A stretch of DNA of 64,000 bases from Chelativorans sp. Marseille-P2723 (lineage in GTDB: Bacteria > Pseudomonadota > Alphaproteobacteria > Rhizobiales > Rhizobiaceae), in assembly GCF_902809845.1 (NCBI RefSeq), contig NZ_CADDWI010000008.1, positions 868,001 to 932,000 of the forward strand, written 5' to 3'. The position numbers were made by a program, and so were the translations under genes. Below the pieces are notes generated by a model. That model was not told the origin of the DNA. It made no database searches and saw nothing but the letters and a program-made list of their open reading frames with translations. This document shows positions 28,081 to 35,732 of this stretch, piece after piece. Position 1 is the stretch's first letter; each line of letters starts with the position of its first letter.

Positions 28081-29004
28081 ATGTTCCGGCTCGCGCATTT
28101 TTCCGATATCCATCTCGGCCCGCTCCCCGAAGTAAGTTATCGCGAGTTGGTCTCAAAGCGTATTACCGGCTACATCAACTGGCAACGTCGCCGCCGAGTG
28201 AGCCTCGACAAGGGCATTATAGACCGCATCACCGAAGACATTGTGGCTTCTGCGCCTGACCATATCGCGCTCACGGGCGATCTGGTCAATCTTGCGCTTG
28301 ACAAGGAAATCGAAATGGCGCGGCTGTGGTTGGAAGGTATGGGCAGCCCACATGACATCTCCGTTGTGCCAGGCAATCACGATGCCTATGTGCCCGGGGC
28401 GCTCGAAAAGGTTTATGCAGCCTGGGGCGATTACATGATGGGTGACGGGGAGGTTGGGCCGGTTGATCGCAGAAGCTTCCCCTATCTGCGCGTGCGCGGG
28501 CCGATTGCGCTGATCGGCGTTTCCTCTGCGAGGGCAACAGCGCCCTTTCTTGCCAGCGGCTTCTTTACCGAAGAGCAGGCCATCAGGACCGCAAGGCTGC
28601 TGGACGAGACCGGTGATAGCGGCCTGTTCCGGATTATCCTCATTCACCATCCGCCCGTACGCGGTGCGACGGGCGCGCACAAGCGGCTCCTTGGTATCGG
28701 CCGTTTTCAGGACATCGTGCGGCGGCATGGGGCGGAAATTGTCTTACATGGGCATACGCATCTGGCTACCGTCCACCGCATAGATGGATCGCGGGGAACG
28801 ACTATCCCGGTTGTAGGCGTGGCGGCGGCTGGCCAGGCACATGGCGGAGCACACCCCCCAGCCCATTATAATCTTCTTGAGATCATTGGCGCACCTGGCG
28901 CTTGGCAGGTGCGCCTCAGCCGGCGCGGCCCCCGTGTGTCGGGCGGTGAGGTCACTGAGCTTTCCACGCAATGGCTGGTTTCCACTGATCGTGCTCCTGC
29001 GTGA
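28081..29004 (+). CDS. Calcineurin-like metallophosphoesterase
   Basis: A 307-residue phosphoesterase with all metal-binding motifs: FSDIHLG (residues 7-13), ALTGDLVN, VVPGNHDAY, ILIHHPPV and VLHGHTHLAT. The family hydrolyses phosphomono- or diesters (cyclic nucleotides, UDP-diacylglucosamine and others); the overall layout is nearer to the CpdA/YfcE class than to LpxH, but the substrate is not determinable. The start MFRLAHFSDIHLGP is preferred over an upstream ATG at 27994, which adds 29 unlikely residues. It is a single gene ending nearly against a small minus-strand membrane protein (three-base gap). Confidence 0.9.
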   Translation: MFRLAHFSDIHLGPLPEVSYRELVSKRITGYINWQRRRRVSLDKGIIDRITEDIVASAPDHIALTGDLVNLALDKEIEMARLWLEGMGSPHDISVVPGNHDAYVPGALEKVYAAWGDYMMGDGEVGPVDRRSFPYLRVRGPIALIGVSSARATAPFLASGFFTEEQAIRTARLLDETGDSGLFRIILIHHPPVRGATGAHKRLLGIGRFQDIVRRHGAEIVLHGHTHLATVHRIDGSRGTTIPVVGVAAAGQAHGGAHPPAHYNLLEIIGAPGAWQVRLSRRGPRVSGGEVTELSTQWLVSTDRAPA

Positions 29005-29007
29005 GCT

Positions 29008-29205
29008 TCATACCTTCGTGGCAAACCCGGCCAGCAGGCAGATGCCGCTGACGAAGGAAGAGAGGTATCCCATAGGCACCAGATAGAAGCGCTCGTTGCT
29101 TGTGTCCTGGTGGGTGATATCTGTTCCCACGAACATGAAAAAAGCCAGGAAGCAGACTGCTGCGAATATGGCGAATGCGATAAACGCCCATAGAAATCGG
29201 TTCAT
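29008..29205 (-). CDS. Small two-span membrane protein
   Basis: A 65-residue protein with two hydrophobic helices (residues ~4-25 and 43-62) joined by a polar loop GTDITHQDTSNERFY. The start MNRFLWAFIAFAIF is supported by GGAG about eight bases upstream; a longer frame to 29352 adds residues that look non-coding. I do not recognise a family. Its stop is three bases from the metallophosphoesterase stop on the other strand. Confidence 0.6.
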   Translation of the reverse strand: MNRFLWAFIAFAIFAAVCFLAFFMFVGTDITHQDTSNERFYLVPMGYLSSFVSGICLLAGFATKV

Positions 29206-29370
29206 GAAGTGGCTCCATGGAAAAAGGCGAATGGCCGCCGTATCTGAAAAGAGTCCAGAGTTTGCGGGCAGAGCGGCCAAAATGAGTCTTTTGCCAGATT
29301 TCCACGGCTTTTCTCGCGCGCGCTGGAAAGCTGCCTTAATGATCGCGTGCAAGGGCAGAGGGGCGCTGCG

Positions 29371-29985
29371 TCAGGGCTGAAGATATTGCTGCAACTCGGG
29401 AAAGCGGTCCGAGAGGAAGAAGAGCATGGCTGCAACGCCGACAACGCCCCCGGCAGCTACCAGAAGAAGAGCCCCGACGGTGGCTCGCCATATGCTTGGT
29501 TTTGCCGCAGACGCTTCCTGTGCCAAGCTTTGCCGCCTCTCGGACATGCGGGGCAGGGCAACAACCTCGCCTTCAACCAGGCGCTGGCGCTCTACCATGC
29601 GCTCGGCGATATAGCGGGTAACCTGATCGGCAACTGTCCGCACTTCGGTGGATTCTGCCAGAACCACGCGGCCGAGGCGCGTATCGCGCAGAAAGCGATA
29701 GGTGCGCCTATCCGGGCCCATGACGATATGGGCCACAGCATCTATCCAAAGACGCGGTTTTTCACCCGACGAAAGCGCGAAGTCGAAGGTAGGGTCGTCC
29801 TCCGGCACTTCGGCAAAGACAGGTGCAAGCTCCTGTGCGAGAAGTTCCAGCCGTGTACGGCTTGCTTCCCGCATCTCCACCACCACGTCCTCGCGGTCGG
29901 CTGCGGCAGTTTTAATCTCGCGCACGACATCGGAAAGTCTGCGCACATTGCCTGGCGGCGCGACTTTCTGGCCGGCCTCGCTCAT
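29371..29985 (-). CDS. Conserved hypothetical protein with C-terminal membrane anchor
   Basis: A 204-residue protein, mostly soluble and charged, with one hydrophobic segment near the C-terminus (residues ~172-193, ATVGALLLVAAGGVVGVAAMLFF). The middle (LWIDAVAHIVMGPDRRTYRFLRDTRLGRVVLAESTEVRTVADQVTRYIAERMVERQRLVEGE) looks like a conserved rhizobial family of unknown function. The helical N-terminal half may form a coiled coil. It stands alone between a small membrane protein and leuA, on the same strand as both. No function can be assigned. Confidence 0.7.
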   Translation of the reverse strand: MSEAGQKVAPPGNVRRLSDVVREIKTAAADREDVVVEMREASRTRLELLAQELAPVFAEVPEDDPTFDFALSSGEKPRLWIDAVAHIVMGPDRRTYRFLRDTRLGRVVLAESTEVRTVADQVTRYIAERMVERQRLVEGEVVALPRMSERRQSLAQEASAAKPSIWRATVGALLLVAAGGVVGVAAMLFFLSDRFPELQQYLQP

Positions 29986-30255
29986 CCTCGGTCCTCCAGA
30001 CCAAGATCTTTCCTAATCGTTAACACGGCACGCCCGGAAAATCATCTCGAATCGTTTCCGTTCCTGACGAAAACACCGCACTTTCAACCAATCGGAGCAT
30101 GATTGCGCGGCAAGACAAGGCAAGCCCGCTGTGTTGCCGAGGTCCTTCCTTGTAGCAAGACCTTTTTAGAAGCCGGAATCAGCTTTCGGAAAGGCGATGC
30201 CCGCGCGATTGCATGCGTCCGCACCCTCTGCGGCACCGCCCGGTTCCAGCGCGGC

Positions 30256-31968
30256 CTATCCGACGATGCGATTGGCCGCTGAGACCACCGCCTCCAGCGA
30301 AGCAGCAACTATATTTGTGTTGATGCCTACACCGAACAGCCTGCCGCCCGGATGCTCCACATCCATATAGCAGATGGCCGCAGCGTCGGCCCCGCGTTGG
30401 AGTGAATGCTCGGAATATTCGTGGACGGTCATCTCCACCCCCACATAGGCGGAAAGGGCATTGATGAAGCCATCTATAGGCCCATTCCCGATGCCCTTGA
30501 TTGTCGTCTCCTTACCCTTGTCGAGAATTATGGCCTCCACAATGCGCCGGCCCTTTGCATCGGGATCGGGAAAGGTCTGGTGATCGACGAATTTCAGCCG
30601 CGCGCCCGGTTGCTCGACATAAAGCTCCAGAAAGCGGTCGTAGATGCATTTGGACGGCAGTTCTTTACCTTCCGCGTCCGTGATGGCCTGAATATCCTCG
30701 CGGAACTCAACCTGCAGATTGCGCGGCAGGTTCAGGCCGTAATCGGCCTGGAGAACATAGGCGATGCCGCCCTTGCCTGACTGGGAGTTGATGCGGATGA
30801 TCGCCTCATAGGTCCGTCCCACGTCGGCAGGGTCGATGGGCAGATAGGGAACCTCCCACTGCTCCCTGTTAGCTTTGCGGAACGCCTTCATCCCCTTGTT
30901 GATGGCATCCTGGTGCGAACCTGAGAAAGCCGTGTAAACCAGCTCGCCCACATAGGGGTGCCGCTCGGGTATGCGCAGCTGGTTGCTATATTCATAGACG
31001 TCCTTGATCCGGTTGATGTCGGAGCAGTCCAGCATCGGGTCAACGCCCTGCGTATACATGTTCAGCGCCAGCGTTACGACATCGACATTGCCGGTGCGTT
31101 CGCCATTGCCGAAAAGCGTGCCCTCGACGCGCTCGGCACCGGCCATTAGGCCAAGTTCGGTCGCCGCTATGCCCGTACCTCGGTCATTATGCGGATGCAG
31201 GGATACGATGATGCTGTCGCGCCGGTCCAGATGGCGCCCCATCCATTCGATCTGGTCCGCGTAGATGTTCGGTGTGGACATTTCCACCGTTGCGGGCAGG
31301 TTGATGATGAGTTTGTTTTCGGGAGTAGGATCCACGATCTCGATCACCGCATTGCAAATTTCCAGCGCCACCTCTAGCTCCGTGCCGGTAAAGCTTTCCG
31401 GTGAGTATTGGAAGCGATACTCACCACCTGCCGCGGCCGCCATGTCGGTAATCATCCTGGCAGCGTCTGTGGCAATTTTCTTGATGCCTGCAACGTCCTT
31501 TTCGAAGACGACACGGCGCTGCAATTCGCTGGTCGAATTGTAGAAATGGACGATCGGACGTCGCGCGCCTTCAAGCGCCTCAAACGTGCGCGTGATCAGT
31601 TCAGGACGACATTGTACGAGCACCTGGAGCGATACGTCATCGGGCACATTGCCATGCTCGATCGCCCAGCGCGTGAAGTCGAAATCCGTCTGGGAGGCCG
31701 AAGGAAAGCCGATCTCGATCTCCTTGAAGCCCATGTCGAGGAGCAATGCGAACATACGCGACTTGCGTTCGTGCCCCATCGGGTCGATGAGAGCCTGATT
31801 GCCATCGCGCAGGTCTACCGAGCACCAGATCGGCGCCTTTTCGATGCGTTTGGATGGCCAGACGCGGTCAGGAAGATCGATCAGGGGATAAGGTTGATAT
31901 TTTTGCGCCGCATCAGGCATGCCCTTCTTGTCGACGCTCTGCCTGGCATTTCTAATCTTGGAATCCAT
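30256..31968 (-). CDS. leuA: 2-isopropylmalate synthase
   Basis: A 570-residue enzyme of leucine synthesis that condenses acetyl-CoA with 2-oxoisovalerate. The long (type 2) form is evident from KYQPYPLIDLPDRVWPSKRIEKAPIWCSVDLRDGNQALIDPMG at the start, the metal-site SLHPHNDRGTGIAATELGLMAGAERVEGTLFGNGERTGNVD in the TIM barrel, and the C-terminal regulatory domain that binds leucine for feedback inhibition. AGGAGAAG precedes the ATG by four bases; a second in-frame ATG 16 codons later is also possible. Upstream lies a Leu-rich leader peptide and a set of alternative stems (32054-32101), suggesting transcription attenuation. Confidence 0.96.
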   Translation of the reverse strand: MDSKIRNARQSVDKKGMPDAAQKYQPYPLIDLPDRVWPSKRIEKAPIWCSVDLRDGNQALIDPMGHERKSRMFALLLDMGFKEIEIGFPSASQTDFDFTRWAIEHGNVPDDVSLQVLVQCRPELITRTFEALEGARRPIVHFYNSTSELQRRVVFEKDVAGIKKIATDAARMITDMAAAAGGEYRFQYSPESFTGTELEVALEICNAVIEIVDPTPENKLIINLPATVEMSTPNIYADQIEWMGRHLDRRDSIIVSLHPHNDRGTGIAATELGLMAGAERVEGTLFGNGERTGNVDVVTLALNMYTQGVDPMLDCSDINRIKDVYEYSNQLRIPERHPYVGELVYTAFSGSHQDAINKGMKAFRKANREQWEVPYLPIDPADVGRTYEAIIRINSQSGKGGIAYVLQADYGLNLPRNLQVEFREDIQAITDAEGKELPSKCIYDRFLELYVEQPGARLKFVDHQTFPDPDAKGRRIVEAIILDKGKETTIKGIGNGPIDGFINALSAYVGVEMTVHEYSEHSLQRGADAAAICYMDVEHPGGRLFGVGINTNIVAASLEAVVSAANRIVG

Positions 31969-32053
31969 TCCACTTCTCCTGGCGCTTTGCTACAGCGCAC
32001 TTGCCTGCAAGACTTCCTCATTTCCAGTTAAAGAAGGAGCAAGCCAGAAGCTT

Positions 32054-32101
32054 CCGGCGACATCCGATCGCCGGGCGCCCCTTCAGTGGACCCGGCGATC
32101 G
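32054..32101 (-). promoter_or_regulatory. Predicted leu transcription attenuator
   Basis: Read on the minus strand: segment 1 CGATCGCCGGG (32101-32091) lies inside the last codons of the leader ORF, segment 2 CCCGGCGATCG is at 32075-32065, and segment 3 TCGCCGG at 32060-32054. 1:2 pair over 11 bases; 2:3 pair over seven bases (CCGGCGA/TCGCCGG, seven-base loop). The two pairings exclude each other. A ribosome reaching the leader stop would cover segment 1 and favour 2:3; stalling at the Leu codons frees segment 1. The U-tract after 2:3 is poor (CCTTCTTT begins about 17 bases on), so termination at 2:3 is not certain. Confidence 0.6.
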
Positions 32102-32202
32102 CCGATAAGGCCGAGAAGCAGAAGTTCGGATAGAGTAGCATGCAGGTCCGCTCCGATGGAGGCGGCAAGAACAGCAGATTTCGCGCATGCTGAATGGCTC
32201 AT
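32083..32202 (-). CDS. Leu-rich leader peptide upstream of leuA
   Basis: A 39-residue frame from ATG at 32202 to TGA at 32083, ending 115 bases before leuA. It contains four consecutive Leu codons (CTT CTG CTT CTC, 32124-32113), then Gly and another Leu, in the context SELLLLGLIGDRRVH-stop; two more Leu codons lie at positions 20 and 24. The stop codon falls between the first and second halves of a strong stem. This is what a leucine attenuator leader should look like. A predicted -10 box ends six bases before the ATG, so the message would be leaderless, as in the trp leader of this window. Too short for normal gene finding; not known to me from annotation. Confidence 0.7.
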   Translation of the reverse strand: MSHSACAKSAVLAASIGADLHATLSELLLLGLIGDRRVH

Positions 32203-32208
32203 GAGCGT

Positions 32209-32237
32209 CTGATAGACGAGCCGAAAGCAAGATGCAA
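32209..32237 (-). promoter_or_regulatory. Predicted leu leader promoter
   Basis: On the minus strand, TTGCAT (32237-32232) and TATCAG (32214-32209) are separated by exactly 17 bases. The expected start point is the A of the leader ATG at 32202. The layout is the same as for the trp leader (TTGCAA, 17 bases, TATGAA). Predicted by eye. Confidence 0.5.
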
Positions 32238-32409
32238 CCGGCTTTCGCGCTTGACTCGAAGAACAAGGTTCTTGTGGGATGATCTTAGGTTGTAAGTATC
32301 CAGTTAAACGACTTTAAATTGTTATAGTCCAGTCTCATTCCGAATACGCGCCCCCGTCAAGTGGGGCGTTGCCGTGGGGGAGGGCACCGCCGCCCCGCGC
32401 GGTGGAGTC

Positions 32410-32425
32410 CTCCATTTTTATGGAG
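32410..32425 (+). promoter_or_regulatory. Hairpin masking the omp ribosome-binding site
   Basis: CTCCAT (32410-32415) pairs with ATGGAG (32420-32425) around a TTTT loop. The GGAG of the second arm is the ribosome-binding site of the outer-membrane protein gene starting at 32433. Two more GC-rich stems lie upstream (CGCCCC 32349-32354 with GGGGCG 32363-32368; CACCGC 32385-32390 with GCGGTG 32399-32404), so the 5' leader is strongly structured. Confidence 0.5.
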
Positions 32426-32432
32426 TACTCGG

Positions 32433-33119
32433 ATGAGGATATTACACGCCGGAGTTGCTAGCTTTACGCTCTGTTTTCTTGCAGGCGAGCTTTTCGCAGC
32501 GGACGCGCTTTACCTTGACGAAAAGACGCCGGAAGCGCATGCCTTTGACTGGTCCGGGCCCTATTTCGGCCTCGCCGGCGGTTTCGCATGGAGCAAGGCT
32601 GAGGTGGATGGAGGCGCCATCGTCGCCGCCGTCTTACCCGATAAGAAGAGGCTTTATGCCGATGGAATGTTCGGCGGCGTATATGCCGGATACAACCGGG
32701 CGTTCGGTCCTTGGATATTCGGCATTGAAGGCGATGCGCAGCTTTCGGATATCGCACTCGAATACCGCAAAGGTGCATTTTCAGCCAGCTACGACACGGA
32801 CTGGTTTGCTACCGCCCGCCTGCGTGCCGGCTATTCAATCGGCCGGATACTGCCCTATGTGACGGCAGGCGTTGCGCTCGCTCATGGAACCTTAAAGACA
32901 GAACACGAGACGACCCACCACCTGACTTTCGATCAGAAAGATACCTTTGCGGGCTACGCGCTTGGTGCAGGCATGGATATGGCCTTTTCGGAAAGGCTTA
33001 TTGGCAGGCTTGAATATCTTTACCTGGATCTTCCCGACACGCTCCATAAGAGAGTTGGCGACCTCGATATCGAACCTGTGGGGCACACCCTACGCTTCGG
33101 CATGGCTTACAAATTCTGA
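32433..33119 (+). CDS. Omp25/Omp31-type outer membrane beta-barrel protein
   Basis: A 228-residue protein with a signal peptide (MRILHAGVASFTLCFLAGELFA, cleaved near residue 22) and a small beta-barrel: WSGPYFGLAGGFAWSKAEV at the first strand, repeated alternating hydrophobic strands, LRAGYSIGRILPYVTAGVALA, and a terminal strand ending in FGMAYKF with the final phenylalanine needed for barrel assembly. These are features of the Brucella Omp25/Omp31 porin-like family common in Rhizobiales. GGAG lies eight bases before the chosen ATG; the upstream frame start at 32361 adds non-coding-like residues. Its leader RNA may fold over the ribosome site (32410-32425). Confidence 0.9.
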   Translation: MRILHAGVASFTLCFLAGELFAADALYLDEKTPEAHAFDWSGPYFGLAGGFAWSKAEVDGGAIVAAVLPDKKRLYADGMFGGVYAGYNRAFGPWIFGIEGDAQLSDIALEYRKGAFSASYDTDWFATARLRAGYSIGRILPYVTAGVALAHGTLKTEHETTHHLTFDQKDTFAGYALGAGMDMAFSERLIGRLEYLYLDLPDTLHKRVGDLDIEPVGHTLRFGMAYKF

Positions 33120-33130
33120 AGAACCATCGC

Positions 33131-33155
33131 TGGCTGGGACGACAAGCCCCAGCCA
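33131..33155 (+). terminator. Possible terminator after the omp gene
   Basis: Eight-base stem TGGCTGGG (33131-33138) / CCCAGCCA (33148-33155) with a nine-base loop, starting 11 bases after the stop codon. The T-rich tail is weak (TCTATAAT), so it may act as a bidirectional or partly Rho-independent terminator between convergent genes. Confidence 0.4.
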
Positions 33156-33220
33156 TCTATAATGGTCCATGGCACGGAATGCTCTTTCCAGCCGATCCGA
33201 CGATGCTCGAAAAGCCAGTG

Positions 33221-33724
33221 TCAGGCGGCGTTGCTGGCAAGCCAGCTTGCCAGTTCGTCGACTGTCCTGTCGGCAACGGCTTCCATAGTGGCATCGGTCA
33301 CGGCGGGCCATCCTTCCCCGGATCCGCCGGTTGCTCGCTCCTGTCCCTGGATGCGGTGCAGCCGGTTTCCCGCCGGATCGAGGACATCCCAGACATAGAT
33401 GACCGTCGTCTGCCCGTTCTCGGTGATGGTAGAAAAATAGCCCTTTAGGATATGCGTCGCACTTCCGGCATCGCTGGTAACGGGCAAGCCCTGCTGGCTG
33501 GCCCTTGCCTGAAGCCGGCTGGAAAGCGCAGGCACTGCCGCTGCATCCGCGCCGATTACCGGCGTTATCTGCAGGCGAACATTTCGGGCTGGCGTCCGCT
33601 GGCCGAAGAAGGACGTCTGAGTACCTGTTGAGCCTGAATCGGACGAAAACCCGCCCAAATCCATTGACGAACAACCGGCGAGAAACGCCAGTGGTAGAAG
33701 CCATGCTGCCGATCGAAAGCGCAT
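33221..33724 (-). CDS. Lipoprotein, conserved hypothetical
   Basis: A 167-residue protein with a lipoprotein signal MRFRSAAWLLPLAFLAGCSS (lipobox LAGC, Cys18). The mature part includes a Ser/Gly-rich linker then RLQITPVIGADAAAVPALSSRLQARASQQGLPV and ATHILKGYFSTITENGQTTVIYVWDVLDPAGNRLHRI, which looks like a family of rhizobial lipoproteins with an alpha/beta domain that assembles at the envelope. Start chosen at 33724, where AGGAAAT precedes the ATG; the frame extends upstream to 33991 but those residues overlap the M24 gene end and are not plausible. Role unknown. Confidence 0.8.
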   Translation of the reverse strand: MRFRSAAWLLPLAFLAGCSSMDLGGFSSDSGSTGTQTSFFGQRTPARNVRLQITPVIGADAAAVPALSSRLQARASQQGLPVTSDAGSATHILKGYFSTITENGQTTVIYVWDVLDPAGNRLHRIQGQERATGGSGEGWPAVTDATMEAVADRTVDELASWLASNAA

Positions 33725-33765
33725 TATTTCCTTTCCCCGCAAATTCCCCGCTTCTGAACCGACTT

Positions 33766-34920
33766 CTACCTTATGATCAAATCGATACCGTGGCGAGAAA
33801 GGGGCAGGGGGGAGGATTCTGTTGTCAGATAGGTGCGGCCGAGACACATAGCCGTGCCCGACTCCGAGTCCATAATGATCATGTGGGCAAATAACGTCAT
33901 ATCCGCGGCTATGGGCTCGGGATTGCCTGCATAGAACATCGGCGGGTCCATCCAGGAGGGCGAGAAGCGTGCGCCCAGCGAATAGCCGCATGCATTGAGA
34001 CGGTGCTTCGTCAGGCCGCTCGCCTCCATCACCTTGGCGTGGGCATCGAAAACATCTCCGAAGCTGTTGCCGGGCGACATCACCTTTTCACAGGCCAGAA
34101 GAGCAGCGCGCGCGGCCTCGAACAATTCCTGATGGCGGCGGGAAGCCTTGCCGGTCAGTACTGTCTGCATCATGGCGGCATGATAATGATGGTAGACGCC
34201 CGCCCATTCGAGGGTAAGTTGATCGTTCTTGGTCAGCTTGCGCCTGCCGGCCTTATAACGGCAGAGAAGCGCATCCTGGCCTGAGCCGATAACGAATTCA
34301 TTAGCCGGGTAGTCGCCGCCGCCAGCAAGAATCGTTGCCTGCATCGCGGCTAGAATCGCCGCCTCGTCCCCGCCCTGCTTGATGAGCGGAAGCGCCGCAT
34401 CCAGCGCGTCATCGGCAAGGCTTGCGGCCCGCTTTACCTTCTCGATCTCGGCTGGGCTCTTCAGCAGCCTGAGGTGCGCGATGACATCGGATGCGTCTTC
34501 GATCTTGCCGAATGTCTGCAATTGTTCGTCAAGCATCTTGCCGTTCTTTGCAGTCAGCCCATGGGTGTCATACTCCACACCGATGCGCATGCCGAGCAGA
34601 TCAAGGTCATTGAGCAGATTGCGCAGCTCTGCGGCCGGATTGACACCATGACGGTCGTTCCAGACGCGGATATCCTCAATGATGGAGGTGTGCCGTGCCT
34701 GCCGCAGGTCAGCCGAGCGGGTCAGAAGAACCATGGAGCCGTCGGCTTTCACCACAAGACACTGGAAGAAGCAGAAGCCGAAGCTGTCATAGCCCGTCAG
34801 CCAGTACATGCTTTCCTGTGCAAAAAGCAGCATTGCATCCAGTTTGCGCTCCGACATCTCGATGACGAGCCGGTCCCGCCGGGCGTCGAATTCGGCGCGG
34901 TCGAAATGAAGTGCCATCAA
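33766..34920 (-). CDS. M24-family creatinase/prolidase-like protein lacking the metal ligands
   Basis: A 384-residue protein with the creatinase N-terminal domain (residues ~5-150) and the pita-bread C-terminal domain (~160-370). At the five positions that bind the two metals in aminopeptidase P, the expected Asp, Asp, His, Glu, Glu are not found: the LTLEWAGVYHHYHAAMMQTV segment has Glu and Ala, CGYSLGARFSPSW has Tyr in place of His, and the last segments also differ. This places it with metal-free M24 enzymes like creatinase or DoeA-type ectoine hydrolases. Its start overlaps the pgeF stop by four bases. Substrate unknown. Confidence 0.85.
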   Translation of the reverse strand: MMALHFDRAEFDARRDRLVIEMSERKLDAMLLFAQESMYWLTGYDSFGFCFFQCLVVKADGSMVLLTRSADLRQARHTSIIEDIRVWNDRHGVNPAAELRNLLNDLDLLGMRIGVEYDTHGLTAKNGKMLDEQLQTFGKIEDASDVIAHLRLLKSPAEIEKVKRAASLADDALDAALPLIKQGGDEAAILAAMQATILAGGGDYPANEFVIGSGQDALLCRYKAGRRKLTKNDQLTLEWAGVYHHYHAAMMQTVLTGKASRRHQELFEAARAALLACEKVMSPGNSFGDVFDAHAKVMEASGLTKHRLNACGYSLGARFSPSWMDPPMFYAGNPEPIAADMTLFAHMIIMDSESGTAMCLGRTYLTTESSPLPLSRHGIDLIIR

Positions 34921-35723
34921 AATTCCTCCAATGCGATCGCCGATATCTGGCGTCCGTAATCCGGTTCGTTACGATGAACGGAACGGCGGTAGGAGAAGAA
35001 GCATTCCTCCTCCGTATAGGTGCACCGGCCAAGGGCATGCGCGCGCACCCCCGCCCTTTCCAGGCGGTGGAGCGTGTAGAGATTGAGGTCGAAAAAGGCA
35101 TGGCCGGTGCGGAACGACGCCCGGAAATAGCGCTCGTTCTCCGGGTTAGCGGTGGTGAACCGTTCGACAAACTCCGCCCCCACCTCATAGTTCGCCTGGC
35201 TGATGGAAGGACCAAGGACTGCAATGATGCGTTCGCGTTGCGCGCCAAGGCGTTCCATGGCCGCAACGGTGTTCTCAAGAACTCCGGTGAACGCACCCTT
35301 CCAACCTGCATGCGCCGCGCCGATCACGCGGGCATTGTCATCTGCGAGGAGGACAGGCCCGCAATCTGCCGTGAGCACGCCCAGCACCAGGCCGGGACTG
35401 GCGGTGACCATTGCGTCGGCGCGGGGCGGGCTTCCGCGAAATGGCGTCTCCACCACGATCGCGTCGGCCGAATGGCATTGATGAACGGTTATAAGGCGAT
35501 GCGGGTCCCCGCCCATCCGGGCAGCCACCCGCCGGCGGTTTTCATGTACCTTTTCGGGGTGATCGCCTGAACCCAGCCCCACATTGAGGCTGTGATAGAT
35601 ACCCTCCGATACGCCGGCTGCTCGGGTAAAGAACCCATGCCTTACGCCGCTGGCGCGGGCACTATCGAGAAGCGGCGACCGGAGGGGTTCCGGTATTGGC
35701 TGGTCCAGCATGCTGGTTTTCAT
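34917..35723 (-). CDS. pgeF: Peptidoglycan editing factor (laccase-domain protein)
   Basis: A 268-residue protein of the YfiH/PgeF family, which keeps peptidoglycan precursors correct by removing a wrongly added serine in E. coli; related enzymes act as purine nucleoside phosphorylases. Conserved motifs are VHQCHSADA, GVLTADCGPVLL, IGAAHAGWKGAFTGVLENTV and the C-terminal DYGRQISAIAL, with the Cys and His metal ligands present. It lies in a minus-strand operon lgt - MidA-like - pgeF - M24, ten bases after the methyltransferase and overlapping the M24 gene by four bases. The order lgt-midA-pgeF is familiar from other alphaproteobacteria. Confidence 0.93.
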   Translation of the reverse strand: MKTSMLDQPIPEPLRSPLLDSARASGVRHGFFTRAAGVSEGIYHSLNVGLGSGDHPEKVHENRRRVAARMGGDPHRLITVHQCHSADAIVVETPFRGSPPRADAMVTASPGLVLGVLTADCGPVLLADDNARVIGAAHAGWKGAFTGVLENTVAAMERLGAQRERIIAVLGPSISQANYEVGAEFVERFTTANPENERYFRASFRTGHAFFDLNLYTLHRLERAGVRAHALGRCTYTEEECFFSYRRSVHRNEPDYGRQISAIALEEF

Positions 35724-35732
35724 AGTCCGTTT

